64,000 nucleotides of DNA from Geodermatophilus sp. DSM 44513 (GCF_032460525.1 NZ_CP135963.1:2790001-2854000), one strand, 5' to 3'; numbered from the stretch's first letter, positions 1 to 7,967 are shown. The notes: a model not told the origin generated them from the letters alone. A program made the numbers and translations.

Positions 1-339
1 GCCCGGGAGCCGATCAGCCTGGACCAGACCATCGGCGACGAGGGCGACAGCCAGCTCGGTGACTTCATCGAGGACTCCGAGGCCGTCGTCGCGGTCGACG
101 CGGTCAGCTTCACCCTCATGCAGGACCAGCTGACCAGCGTGCTGCAGACCCTGTCCGAGCGCGAGGCCGGCGTCGTCCGGCTGCGGTTCGGCCTCACCGA
201 CGGCCAGCCGCGCACCCTGGACGAGATCGGCCAGGTCTACGGGGTCACCCGCGAGCGCATCCGGCAGATCGAGTCCAAGACGATGTCCAAGCTGCGCCAC
301 CCCAGCCGCTCCCAGGTGCTGCGCGACTACCTGGACTGA
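1..339 (+). CDS. rpoD: Principal RNA polymerase sigma factor, C-terminal part (partial)
   Basis: Housekeeping sigma-70 factor (RpoD/SigA/HrdB type) that directs RNA polymerase to -35/-10 promoters. Only the last 112 residues are present; the frame is open to base 1, so the gene starts upstream. Visible are the acidic linker ([20 protein letters not shown]), region 4.1 with [15 protein letters not shown], and the region 4.2 helix-turn-helix [18 protein letters not shown], ending in LRDYLD. The second sigma gene at 8745 is very similar over this stretch. The order of this gene, the BrkB-like gene, DUF3039, the second sigma gene and the DtxR gene matches the mycobacterial sigA-sigB-ideR locus, which supports the principal-sigma assignment. 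A hairpin follows the stop. Confidence 0.93.
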   Translation, partial: AREPISLDQTIGDEGDSQLGDFIEDSEAVVAVDAVSFTLMQDQLTSVLQTLSEREAGVVRLRFGLTDGQPRTLDEIGQVYGVTRERIRQIESKTMSKLRHPSRSQVLRDYLD

Positions 340-730
340 GGGAAGGACCCCTCGCGGCGGCCCTCGACCTCACCGGTCGGGGGCCGTCGCCGTGTCTCGG
401 CCAGATCACGATCTCACCCGGACGGGCCGGTCGGCCGGTGTACGCCGTCAGGCCCCGGGTAGACGGCGTAGCGTGGGCGTCGTCAAGACAGCAGCGGACC
501 CACCAGCCGGACGACGACCGGCGCACACGACCGACGAGAACAGCACGATCCACAGACCGGCACGACACCAGTGACGTCCCTGCTGAACCGGACCACCTGC
601 ACCACCGGCACCGGCCTCACCGCCCGCGGCGAGTCCGACGCCACATCGGTCCGATCGGGAACACGAGGGGACATCCTGGCGCTGTGCAGGAGGCCGATCC
701 GCAGTCGCGGGTCCGTGCGGTAGAGAGCGA
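340..730. other. Intergenic region between rpoD and the DUF7455 gene
   Basis: 391 nt without a convincing gene. It holds the rpoD hairpin (353-389) and a second perfect 9-bp inverted repeat, TACGCCGTC at 441-449 and GACGGCGTA at 462-470. The second repeat could be an operator or a small hairpin in the leader of the next gene. Overlapping open frames here look like GC artefacts. No tRNA-like cloverleaf or riboswitch was recognised. Confidence 0.5.
353..389 (+). terminator. Hairpin after rpoD
   Basis: An imperfect inverted repeat begins about 13 nt after the sigma-factor stop. The left arm (353-368, ending GGCCCTCGACC) pairs with the right arm (374-389, GGTCGGGGGCCG) with few mismatches and a short loop. 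No U-tract follows, as is common for high-GC actinobacteria. Probable terminator. Confidence 0.6.
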
Positions 731-733
731 GTG

Positions 734-958
734 ATGACCCAGATGACCCAGACGCTGACGACGACCCCGCCCGCCGACGACCTCGTCGTTCCCTTCCACT
801 GTGACCGCTGTGGCGCGCTCGCCAAGGTGCGGGTGGTCCTCGCCAGCGGGAGCGACCTCGTCTTCTGCGGCCACCACGCCCGTGAGTACGAGGGCAAGCT
901 GCGCGACATCGCCGTCGACATCATCGAGACCGACGGCGAGCAGCGCATCAGTCACTGA
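734..958 (+). CDS. DUF7455 domain protein
   Basis: Small acidic actinobacterial protein of about 74 residues. Function is unknown. It has a zinc-ribbon-like arrangement, HCDRCG near residues 22-27 and FCGHH near residues 44-48, followed by a helix containing REYEGKLRDIA. Small proteins of this type are commonly found beside principal sigma genes in actinobacteria. An ATG at 734 directly follows a GTG at 731 and either could start translation; AGAGAGCGA just upstream is only a weak ribosome-binding site. A strong hairpin at 1006-1052 follows the gene, so it is probably a single-gene transcript. Metal binding is inferred from the Cys/His spacing only. Confidence 0.8.
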   Translation: MTQMTQTLTTTPPADDLVVPFHCDRCGALAKVRVVLASGSDLVFCGHHAREYEGKLRDIAVDIIETDGEQRISH

Positions 959-1005
959 CCGAGGCGCTATCGTCGCCGACAGCGATGAAGCCCTCACCCG
1001 ACGCC

Positions 1006-1052
1006 GCCGCCGGCGTCCCCTCTCCGCTCGACGGGGACGGGACGCCGGCGGC
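1006..1052 (+). terminator. Terminator of the DUF7455 gene
   Basis: Perfect 14-bp stem: 1006-1019 (GCCGCCGGCGTCCC) pairs with 1039-1052 (GGGACGCCGGCGGC) around a 19-nt loop, 47 nt after the DUF7455 stop. It lies upstream of the preferred VanW start at 1102, which argues against the longer VanW frame that would begin at 985. Confidence 0.7.
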
Positions 1053-1101
1053 TCCGTCGTTCCCGGGAGCCCCCGGTCGACGACACACCGGAGATCCCGC
1101 G

Positions 1102-3480
1102 ATGCCCCCGCAGACCGCTCCCCAGCACGACCAGCCGTCCCTCGCGGAGCCGGCGGTCGCCCAGCCGGACGACGGCACCGCCCGGATCGGGACCGGCGGC
1201 ACCGGGCCGGCCGCCGCCCCGGACCCGGCGACCACCCCGGACCCGGCGACCACGCCCGGCGCCGCTGGATCCGACGCCGCCACCCCGGACGCCGCAGCAC
1301 CCGACCCCGCCACCCCGCGGGCCGCCGCGGTCCCCGACCCGGGGGAGCTGTCCGACGAGACGCGCCCGGTCCCACGCGACCGTGGACCGCTGGGCCCCGC
1401 CGTGCCCGCCCCGGTAGGCGCACCCGGCGCGCCGGCCACGCCCGGCCCGGCCCGTACGGCGGCGGCCCCGGCCGACGCCGGCGTGACCGGCACCGCGACC
1501 GACACCACGACCCACACCGCTACCGACACCGCGGGTGCCGGGGTCGAGGACCGGGTGACCCAGGACATCCGGCTCACCCCCGGCGACGCCCCGGACGCCC
1601 CCGCGCGACCCGGGGCGGACGACCGCACCGGCGTCCTGCCGGCGGTGCCCGCGGGCCCCGCACCGGCCGGGCCCCCGACCCGCGACGACACCCCGGGCGA
1701 CGGCCCGCACACCCGAGCGCCCGGCACCCGCCGGCGGTGGTGGCGCCGCCCGGCCGTGGTCGCCCCGGTCGCCGCGGCCGGCGTGCTCGCCGCCGCCTAC
1801 GGGGTCGACCTGGCCGCCACCCGCGGCGACGTGCTCCGCAACACCGTGGTCGCCGGCATCGACCTCGGGGGCCTGTCCCCCGCCGCCGCCGCCCAGCGGC
1901 TGGAGACCGAGCTCGCACCGCGCGTGGTCGCCGACCACGTCGTGGTCGCCGACGACGTGCAGGCCACCCTCTCCCCCGCCACCGCGGGCATCACCCTCGA
2001 CGTCCCCGGCACCGTTGCGGCCGCCACGGAGCAGCCGCTGGCCCCCTGGACCCGCCTGGCGACCCTCGTCGGCGAGCGCACGGTCCCGCCGGTGATGACC
2101 GGTGAGGACACCGCGCTGGCCGCGCAGATCGACGGCATCGCCGAGCAGGTCGACCGCGCCCCGGTCGACGCCACCATCGCCCTGGCCGGGACGTCGGCCA
2201 GCGTCGTGCAGCCGGTGCCCGGCCGCACCCTCGACCGCACGGGGGCCGCCGACGCCGTCACCGCCGCGCTCGCCTCCGGCGGCGACCCCGACACCCCCAT
2301 CGAGCTGCCCGTCGAGGTCACCGAGGTGTCGGTCGACGCCGCGGAGGCCCAGCGGGTGCTCGACGGGACGGTGACCCCGGCGCTGGCCGCGCCGGTGACC
2401 GTCTCCGGCCGGGACGGCGCGGCCTCCGTCGAGGTGCCGCCGGCGGCCATCGCGGCCGCCCTGACCTTCACCCCGCAGGAGGACGGCCGGCTCGCGGTCG
2501 CCGTCGACCCCGCCGCGCTGGAGGAGGCCATGGGCGACGGGTTCGCCGAGTTCGGCACCCCCACCGAGGACGCCCGCTTCGAGGTGTCCGGCGGCAGCGT
2601 CTCCGTCGTCCCCTCGGTGGACGGCACCGGCGTCGACCCGGCCGCCCTGGCCGGCCAGCTGCTGGCGGTCCTGCCCCAGCCGGCGCCGCGCGCCGTCACC
2701 GCGGAGCTGGGCCCGGTCGAGGCGGACTTCACCACCGCCGAGGCCCAGGCCCTGGGCATCCGCGAGGAGATCAGCACCTTCACCACGAACTTCACCAGCG
2801 CGGCCAGCGGCACCAACATCCGGGTCGCCGCCGCCGAGGTCGACGGCACGATCGTCCGGCCCGGCGAGACGTTCAGCCTCAACGACCTCACCGGTCCGCG
2901 CACCGCGGCGCAGGGCTACGTCGAGGCGGGCGTCATCCAGAACGGCGAGTTCGCCACCGCCGTCGGCGGCGGGGTCAGCCAGGTCGCCACGACGCTGTTC
3001 AACGCGGTCTTCTTCGCCGGCCTCGAGGACGTCTACCACAAGCCGCACAGCTTCTACATCAGCCGCTACCCGGCCGGCCGGGAGGCGACGGTCTACTACG
3101 ACACGATCGACCTGCAGTGGCGCAACGACAGCGACGCCGGCGTCTACGTCGACACCGCCTGGACGCCGGGTTCGCTGACGGTCACCTTCTACGGGACCAA
3201 GCGCTGGGACGTCGAGTCGATCAGCAGCGAGCGGTACAACCTGCGCCAGCCCGTGGTGCAGGAGAAGCCCGACGACGGCACCTGCAGCCCGCAGGGCGGG
3301 TCCACCGGGTTCGACATCACCGTCACCCGGGTGTTCCACGACCCGGTCAGCGGCGCCGAGGTCCGGCGCGAGGACTTCCGCACCCGCTACGCCGCGGAGC
3401 CCGTGGTCCGCTGCGTGCCGGTGGCCGCGCCCGCCGGCCCGCCCCCGGGCGTGGTCCCGGCACCCGCGCCGGGCGGCTGA
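1102..3480 (+). CDS. VanW family protein with peptidoglycan-binding-type domains
   Basis: Predicted cell-envelope protein of 792 residues. A long Pro/Ala/Asp-rich, probably disordered cytoplasmic N-terminus (about 1-205) is followed by a basic RRRWWRRP stretch and a single membrane segment (about 213-232). An extracytoplasmic part with PG_binding_4-like repeats comes next (about 240-520), and then the VanW domain (about 555-690; NFTSAASGTNIRVAA, PGETFSLND, GGGVSQVATTLFNA). VanW domains occur in vancomycin-resistance clusters, but the biochemical role is unknown and this gene has no resistance neighbours. The frame is open from 985. I prefer ATG 1102 because GGAG lies 8 nt upstream and the terminator-like hairpin at 1006-1052 would otherwise be coding. 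A 14-bp hairpin follows the stop. Confidence 0.88.
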   Translation: MPPQTAPQHDQPSLAEPAVAQPDDGTARIGTGGTGPAAAPDPATTPDPATTPGAAGSDAATPDAAAPDPATPRAAAVPDPGELSDETRPVPRDRGPLGPAVPAPVGAPGAPATPGPARTAAAPADAGVTGTATDTTTHTATDTAGAGVEDRVTQDIRLTPGDAPDAPARPGADDRTGVLPAVPAGPAPAGPPTRDDTPGDGPHTRAPGTRRRWWRRPAVVAPVAAAGVLAAAYGVDLAATRGDVLRNTVVAGIDLGGLSPAAAAQRLETELAPRVVADHVVVADDVQATLSPATAGITLDVPGTVAAATEQPLAPWTRLATLVGERTVPPVMTGEDTALAAQIDGIAEQVDRAPVDATIALAGTSASVVQPVPGRTLDRTGAADAVTAALASGGDPDTPIELPVEVTEVSVDAAEAQRVLDGTVTPALAAPVTVSGRDGAASVEVPPAAIAAALTFTPQEDGRLAVAVDPAALEEAMGDGFAEFGTPTEDARFEVSGGSVSVVPSVDGTGVDPAALAGQLLAVLPQPAPRAVTAELGPVEADFTTAEAQALGIREEISTFTTNFTSAASGTNIRVAAAEVDGTIVRPGETFSLNDLTGPRTAAQGYVEAGVIQNGEFATAVGGGVSQVATTLFNAVFFAGLEDVYHKPHSFYISRYPAGREATVYYDTIDLQWRNDSDAGVYVDTAWTPGSLTVTFYGTKRWDVESISSERYNLRQPVVQEKPDDGTCSPQGGSTGFDITVTRVFHDPVSGAEVRREDFRTRYAAEPVVRCVPVAAPAGPPPGVVPAPAPGG

Positions 3481-3500
3481 ACGGCACGGACGGCGGCTCA

Positions 3501-3532
3501 CCACACCGTCGCCCGGACGGGCGACGGTGTGG
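3501..3532 (+). terminator. Terminator after the VanW gene
   Basis: Perfect 14-bp stem (CCACACCGTCGCCC at 3501-3514, its complement at 3519-3532) with a GGAC tetraloop, 20 nt after the stop. Confidence 0.8.
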
Positions 3533-3587
3533 CGGCGCCCGTCCGGTCCGGGGCTCGGTCGGCCACCGGGGCGTGCACACTGGGCCG

Positions 3588-4628
3588 GTGTCCACCGTCC
3601 TGCCCGGCGGCCGACCGGCCGGTGGCGGGCACCCCGAGGACGGCGACGCCCCCGCGGCTGCCACCGCCGCCGGTGCCACCGCCGCCCGACCGGACGCCGG
3701 GGGAGCCCGCCGGGGGCGGCTGGACTCCTGGCCGGCCGCCCTGCGCGTCCCGCTGCAGGTGCTCGGACGCACGGTCGCCAAGGCCTGGCAGGACCGCATC
3801 CTCGGACTGTCGGCGGAGGCGGCGTTCTGGCAGATCCTGTCGGTGCCCCCGCTGCTGATCGGGCTGCTCGGCTCGCTCGGGTACCTGGGCACGTTGATCG
3901 GGGACGCCGCGGTGGCCCAGATCGAGGAGCAGCTGGTCCGGGCCTCCAGCGAGGTGCTCACCCCGGGGGTGGTCGCCTCGCTCGTCCAGCCGACGCTGGA
4001 CGACATCCTGGGCTCGGGGCGGCTGGACCTGGTCAGCGTGGGCTTCCTGGTGTCCCTGTGGGCCGGCTCGTCGGCCACGGCGACCTTCATGAACACCGTG
4101 GTCATCGCCTACGACCAGCGCGACGTGCGCGGCCCGATCCGCACCCGGCTCATGGCGCTGTGGCTGTTCGTCGTCGGCCTGGTGCTGGCGGTGCTCACCC
4201 TCCCGCTGCTGGTGCTGGGCCGTGGGGTGCTGGTCTCGCTGCTGCCGGTCGACTGGCGGGCCACGGCGACCGTCCTGGTCGACGCGGTCTACTGGCCGCT
4301 GGTGATCGTCGGGCTGCTGCTGGCGCTGACCAGCTTCTACCACGTGGTGCTGCCGCGACGGCTGCCCTGGCACCGGCACCTGCCGGGCACCGTGCTCGCG
4401 GTCGCGTTCTTCGTGGTCACCGCGCTGGCCACCCGGACCTACGTGGCCGACATCCTCACCACCACGCTGCCCTACGGGGCGCTGGCCACCCCGATCGCCG
4501 CGCTGCTGTTCTGCTTCTTCTTCGGGATGTCGGTGCTGCTGGGCGCCGAGCTCAACGCCACCGTGCAGGCCCGCTGGCCGACGCCGCTGAACGGGCACCG
4601 GCCCCGCGGCGACCGGCCTACTTCCTGA
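3588..4628 (+). CDS. YihY/BrkB family inner-membrane protein
   Basis: Polytopic membrane protein of 346 residues. The family is sometimes labelled virulence factor BrkB or mis-labelled RNase BN; transport or lipid-related roles have been suggested but none is settled. A hydrophilic Ala/Pro-rich N-terminus is followed from about residue 75 by the family start KAWQDRILGLSAEAAFWQ and about six membrane segments, including FLVSLWAGSSATATFMNTV and the final ALLFCFFFGMSVLLGAELNA. GTG 3588 is the start that includes the whole conserved region; the frame extends far upstream into the VanW gene and is otherwise spurious. The C-terminus overlaps the convergent DUF3039 gene by 11 nt. The position matches the BrkB-like gene beside DUF3039 in mycobacterial sigA-sigB loci. 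Confidence 0.87.
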   Translation: MSTVLPGGRPAGGGHPEDGDAPAAATAAGATAARPDAGGARRGRLDSWPAALRVPLQVLGRTVAKAWQDRILGLSAEAAFWQILSVPPLLIGLLGSLGYLGTLIGDAAVAQIEEQLVRASSEVLTPGVVASLVQPTLDDILGSGRLDLVSVGFLVSLWAGSSATATFMNTVVIAYDQRDVRGPIRTRLMALWLFVVGLVLAVLTLPLLVLGRGVLVSLLPVDWRATATVLVDAVYWPLVIVGLLLALTSFYHVVLPRRLPWHRHLPGTVLAVAFFVVTALATRTYVADILTTTLPYGALATPIAALLFCFFFGMSVLLGAELNATVQARWPTPLNGHRPRGDRPTS

Positions 4629-4848
4629 GCTGCTCGTAGACCTCCTTGCAGGCCGGGCACACCGGGCTGCCGGGCTTCGGGCTCTTGGTCACCGGGAACA
4701 CCTCGCCGCACAGGGCCTCGACCATCGTGCCCATGACCGCACTCTCGGCGATCTTGTTCTTGCGCACGTAGTGGAAGACCTCGTTGGCGTTGCCGGTGTC
4801 GCCCTCGCGGACGTCGGGCTTCTCGAGGAGGTCGGTGCTGCTGCTCAC
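4618..4848 (-). CDS. DUF3039 domain protein
   Basis: Conserved actinobacterial protein of 76 residues and unknown function. The sequence VFHYVRKNKIAESAVMG is followed by ALCGEVFPV and a closing CPAC motif (PVCPACKEVYEQLRK), so four-cysteine metal binding is plausible. The start is GTG 4848 with GGGAG about 9 nt upstream; longer frames to 4962 run into the psuG start region. It is convergent with and overlaps the BrkB-like gene. The pairing with that gene between two sigma genes is conserved in mycobacteria, which strengthens the call. Confidence 0.88.
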   Translation of the reverse strand: MSSSTDLLEKPDVREGDTGNANEVFHYVRKNKIAESAVMGTMVEALCGEVFPVTKSPKPGSPVCPACKEVYEQLRK

Positions 4849-4925
4849 GCGGTGCTCCCTCGGGTCGGGGACGGGTCGCGGAGGCGCCCGGCAGGCGCGG
4901 CTCCGCCGGCCCCCATGATGGCAGG

Positions 4926-5870
4926 GTGCAGCAGCCCCGCCCCGATCCGCCCGCCGGCGCACCCCCGATCGTGCACTCCCCCGAGGTCGGCGACGCCCTG
5001 GCCGCCGGGCGGCCGGTGGTGGCGCTGGAGAGCACGCTGCTCGCCCACGGGCTGCCCCGGCCGGACAACCGCGGCGCGGCCGACACGGTGGAGGCGGCCG
5101 TGCGCGCCGGCGGGGCGGTGCCGGCGACCGTCGCCGTCCTGGACGGGGCGGCGCACGTCGGGCTGACCGCCGGACAGCTGGACCGGGTCTGCGCGGACCC
5201 GGAGCTGGCCAAGCTCGCCGTCCGCGACCTGCCGGTCGCCCTGGCGCTGGGCCGCAGCGGGGCGACCACGGTGTCGAGCACCGCGCTGCTGGCCGCCGCC
5301 GCGGGCATCGGCGTGTTCGCCACCGGGGGCCTCGGCGGGGTGCACCGCGAGGCGGCCGACACCTTCGACGAGTCCGCGGACCTCACCACGCTGTCGCGCA
5401 CCCCGCTGCTGGTGGTCTGCGCGGGGGTGAAGTCGATCCTCGACGTCCCGGCGACGCTGGAGCGGCTGGAGTCCCTGTCGGTGACCGTGGTCGGCTACCG
5501 GACGACGACCTTCCCCGGCTTCTACGTGGCCGACTCCGGCGCCACGCTCGACTGGGCGGTGTCCTCACCGGAGGAGGCCGCCGCCGTGCTCGCCGCCCGC
5601 CGCGGGCTGTCCCCCGGCGGCGTGGTGGTGGCCAACCCGCTGCCCCCCGACGAGCAGCTGGACCCCGCGCTGCACGACCGGGTGATCGCCGACGCGCTGG
5701 CCGCGGCGGACGACGCCGGGGTGCGTGGCAAGGCGGTCACCCCGTTCGTGCTCGACCACCTGCACCGGGTCAGCGAGGGCGCGACGCTGGCGGTCAACGT
5801 GCGGTTGGTGCTGCGCAACGCCGAGCTGGCCGGCCGGATCGCCGTCGCCCTCGCCGTCCCGGGTCGCTGA
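4926..5870 (+). CDS. psuG: Pseudouridine-5'-phosphate glycosidase
   Basis: Cleaves the C-C glycosidic bond of pseudouridine 5'-phosphate to give uracil and ribose 5-phosphate. It has 314 residues, the usual length. Family signatures are VVALESTLLAHGLPRPDN near the N-terminus, SGATTVSSTALLAA, FATGGLGGVHREAADTFD and CAGVKSILD. Lys169 in the last motif corresponds to the Schiff-base lysine known for the Escherichia coli enzyme, and NVRLVLRNAELAGRIA at the end carries the conserved Asn region. The start is GTG 4926. No clear ribosome-binding site is present, and CATGAT six nt upstream could be the -10 of a leaderless transcript. The PfkB kinase begins 2 nt after the stop, giving the typical psuG-psuK pairing. 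Confidence 0.93.
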   Translation: MQQPRPDPPAGAPPIVHSPEVGDALAAGRPVVALESTLLAHGLPRPDNRGAADTVEAAVRAGGAVPATVAVLDGAAHVGLTAGQLDRVCADPELAKLAVRDLPVALALGRSGATTVSSTALLAAAAGIGVFATGGLGGVHREAADTFDESADLTTLSRTPLLVVCAGVKSILDVPATLERLESLSVTVVGYRTTTFPGFYVADSGATLDWAVSSPEEAAAVLAARRGLSPGGVVVANPLPPDEQLDPALHDRVIADALAAADDAGVRGKAVTPFVLDHLHRVSEGATLAVNVRLVLRNAELAGRIAVALAVPGR

Positions 5871-5872
5871 CC

Positions 5873-6748
5873 GTGCGGGAGGTGCTGGTCGTCGGCGACC
5901 TGGCCACCGACGTCGTCGTGCTGCTCGACGGCGACCCCGCACCGGGGTCGGACCGCCCTGCCGTCATCCGCTCCCGCGGGGGCGGTGCCGGTGCGAACGT
6001 CGCGGTCCACCTGGCCGCACTCGGCGTGCCGGTCACCCTCGCCGGCTGCGTCGGGGACGACGCCGCGGGCGCCGCCCTGACCGGCGAGCTGGCCGCGGCG
6101 GGGGTGACACCGGCGGTGCGCACCGTGCCGGGCGCGGCCACCGGGACGATCGTCAGCCTGGTGGAGCCCGGCGGTCAGCGCAGCATGCTGGCCGACCGGG
6201 GCGCCAACCTGGCGCTGGCCGCCAGCGACGTCCCGCGGCCGGCGCGCGGCGGGCACCTGCACGTGTCCGGCTACACCCTCTTCGCGCCGGGTCCGCGCGC
6301 CGCGGCGCTGGCCGCGCTGGCCGCCGCGCGGGCGGCCGGGTGCACCGTCTCGGTGGACCCGGCGTCCACCGGGCCGCTGGCCGCCCACGGCGTCGAGCGG
6401 TGGCTGGCCGACACCGCCGCGGCGACGCTGGTGCTGCCCAACGCCGACGAGGCGCGGCTGCTCACCGGCTGCGCCGACCCGGCCGCCGCCGCGCGGGCGC
6501 TCGCCGCGCGCCACCCGGTCGCCGTCGTGACGCTGGGTGCCGACGGCGCGCTGTGGGCCGACGCCGGGCGGGTGGTGCACCGCCCGGCGCACCCGGTGGC
6601 GGTCGTGGACACCACCGGCGCCGGGGACGCGTTCACCGCCGGGCTGCTGTCGGCCTGGCTGGCGGCACCGGACGGCGACCCGGCCGCCGCCCTGGACGCC
6701 GGCCTCGCGCAGGCCGCCACCGTGGTCACCCACCCCGGGGCGAGGTGA
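5873..6748 (+). CDS. PfkB-family carbohydrate kinase, probable pseudouridine kinase
   Basis: Sugar or nucleoside kinase of the ribokinase/PfkB superfamily, 291 residues. The N-terminal substrate-binding region (GDLATDVVV, SRGGGAGANVAVHLAALG) is followed by the C-terminal anion-hole/catalytic motif DTTGAGDAFTAG, whose Asp is the catalytic base. It starts at GTG 5873, 2 nt after psuG, and is very probably co-translated. Context therefore points to phosphorylation of pseudouridine to the 5'-phosphate that PsuG then splits. Sequence alone would not separate this from a generic ribokinase, so psuK is inferred. A repeat-family hairpin in the opposite orientation lies just beyond the stop. Confidence 0.87.
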   Translation: MREVLVVGDLATDVVVLLDGDPAPGSDRPAVIRSRGGGAGANVAVHLAALGVPVTLAGCVGDDAAGAALTGELAAAGVTPAVRTVPGAATGTIVSLVEPGGQRSMLADRGANLALAASDVPRPARGGHLHVSGYTLFAPGPRAAALAALAAARAAGCTVSVDPASTGPLAAHGVERWLADTAAATLVLPNADEARLLTGCADPAAAARALAARHPVAVVTLGADGALWADAGRVVHRPAHPVAVVDTTGAGDAFTAGLLSAWLAAPDGDPAAALDAGLAQAATVVTHPGAR

Positions 6749-6751
6749 GCT

Positions 6752-6859
6752 GCTGGAACGGCCCCGGTGACCCGCTGGAACGGCCCCGGTGACCTGCTGG
6801 AACGGCCACCCTTCAGGGGCCCGCGCCGAGCCTGCGAGGCGTGGGGGGAAGGGTGGTCC
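6752..6859 (-). repeat. Interspersed hairpin repeat, copy A, with 22-bp tandem tail
   Basis: Read on the minus strand, 2 nt after the DUF3099 stop: GGACC, a 7-nt variable arm, a conserved C-rich loop (CCCCCCAC, CTCGC, GCTCG, GCGGG, CCCTG), then the complementary arm and GGCC. The 56-nt hairpin spans 6804-6859; its left arm carries one extra A, giving a bulge. It ends in GGCCGTTCCAGC, and in this copy that motif is repeated three times with a 22-bp period (plus-strand positions 6752, 6774, 6796). Probable terminator-like mobile repeat; related copies are annotated elsewhere in the window. Confidence 0.85.
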
Positions 6860-6861
6860 TC

Positions 6862-7203
6862 TCAGTGCTCGATGACGCGCCCGGGGCGGGACGGGTTCTC
6901 CAGGATGCGGTCCGGTCGCGGCGCGGTGTAGCGGTGGGCGTCGAGCTTCTTCTTCGGCGGCCGGTCGTTGGCCATCATGACCGCCACCCAGGGCAGGACG
7001 GTGCCGAGTACGGCGAAGGCGATCGCCAGCCACAGGGTCTGGTAGAAGACCGCCGCCAGGATGAGGCTGATGCTGCGGACCAGCATCGTGATGACGTACC
7101 GCCGCTTCCGGGCGTTGTGCTGGTCGGCCAGGCTCGGTGCCGCCTCGGTGATGAGCACCGGCTCCGGTCGGTGGGCACGCGCGGGCTGCTGGCTCGAGGC
7201 CAC
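6862..7203 (-). CDS. DUF3099 membrane protein
   Basis: Predicted small membrane protein of 113 residues, conserved in actinobacteria, function unknown. A cytoplasmic N-terminus (EPVLITEAAPSLADQHNARK) leads into two hydrophobic helices, MLVRSISLILAAVFYQTLWL and AIAFAVLGTVLPWVAVMMA. A basic tail containing RPPKKKLDAHRY follows. GTG 7203 was chosen because GGGAGGAAG precedes it by 3 nt or more and it gives the usual DUF3099 beginning. The open frame extends to 8292 and most of that extension is spurious. The stop is followed within 2 nt by repeat copy A, a likely terminator. An uncharacterised 161-nt gap separates it from the upstream glycosylase gene. Confidence 0.85.
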   Translation of the reverse strand: MASSQQPARAHRPEPVLITEAAPSLADQHNARKRRYVITMLVRSISLILAAVFYQTLWLAIAFAVLGTVLPWVAVMMANDRPPKKKLDAHRYTAPRPDRILENPSRPGRVIEH

Positions 7204-7364
7204 GGGCTTCCTCCCCTCCGCCGTCCCCCGTGGGGACCGGCGGATCACCTCCGCGGGCTGCGGTGCCCGGCGTCCCGACGGCGCCCGAGTCCCCGTCAGC
7301 CCGGGGTTCGCGGCCCATGGTGCCACTCCACCGAGGGCCGTGCAGGCACCCCTGCGTTGCCCCC

Positions 7365-7967
7365 TCAGGAGGGGACGGCGGCCCTGGCCGCCCGCTTGGC
7401 CTCCTGCTTCCCGGCCCGCACCTCGGCCAGCGACTCCGGGCCGGTGACGTCGGCGACCGACCGCCGGGACCCCTCCTGGCCGTAGTCGCCGGCGGCCTCC
7501 CGCCAGCCGGGCGGGGTGACGCCGTACTGCTTGCCGAGCAGCGCGACGAGGATCCGCGCCTTCTGCTCGCCGAAGCCGGGCAGCTCGCGGACCCGCCGCA
7601 GCAGCGTCGCGCCGTCCGGCACGCCGGCCCACAGCCCCTCGGCCCGGCCGTCGTGGCGGTCGACCAGCAGCCGGCAGAGCGCCTGCGTGCGGGCGGCCAT
7701 CGAGCCCGGGTAGCGGTGGACCGCCGGGGGACCCCGGAACCAGGTCACCACCTGCCCGGGGTCGGCGTCGGCGAGCCCGGCCGCCGACAGGGTGTCCACG
7801 CCCATCCGGTCGGCCAGCAGACGGGGCCCGGCGAAGGCCCGCTCCATGGGGAACTGCTGGTCCAGGAGCATCCCGAGCAGCAGGGCCAGCGGGTCGCGGC
7901 CGAGCAGGTCGTCGGCCGCCGGGTCCTGGGCGATGCGCAGCTGGGGCACCCGGGGAGTGTGCCGCAC
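7365..7967 (-). CDS. HhH-GPD type base-excision DNA repair protein
   Basis: DNA glycosylase-like protein of the helix-hairpin-helix GPD superfamily, expected to recognise damaged bases. Family features are the N-terminal AQDPAADDLLGRDPLALLLG, followed by MLLDQQFPMERAFAGP. The HhH motif is RVRELPGFGEQKARILVALL, near residues 126-145. The C-terminus is charged. Both GTG 7967 and GTG 7949 (beginning VPQLRIAQD, the more typical family start) are possible; the longer frame is listed. Substrate specificity cannot be read from the sequence. Confidence 0.83.
   Translation of the reverse strand: MRHTPRVPQLRIAQDPAADDLLGRDPLALLLGMLLDQQFPMERAFAGPRLLADRMGVDTLSAAGLADADPGQVVTWFRGPPAVHRYPGSMAARTQALCRLLVDRHDGRAEGLWAGVPDGATLLRRVRELPGFGEQKARILVALLGKQYGVTPPGWREAAGDYGQEGSRRSVADVTGPESLAEVRAGKQEAKRAARAAVPS

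Noticed and set aside
340..400. Repeat-family copy after rpoD
   Set aside because: GAAGGACCCC after the stop resembles the family start, but the following hairpin has a different sequence and loop.
1102..3480. Vancomycin resistance role for the VanW gene
   Set aside because: No vanHAX, D-Ala-D-Lac ligase or VanRS genes are nearby; VanW domains are common in unrelated actinobacterial loci.
994..3504. Minus-strand 836-codon frame opposite the VanW gene
   Set aside because: Gly/Arg/Val-rich with no recognisable domain; the plus strand encodes a convincing VanW protein.
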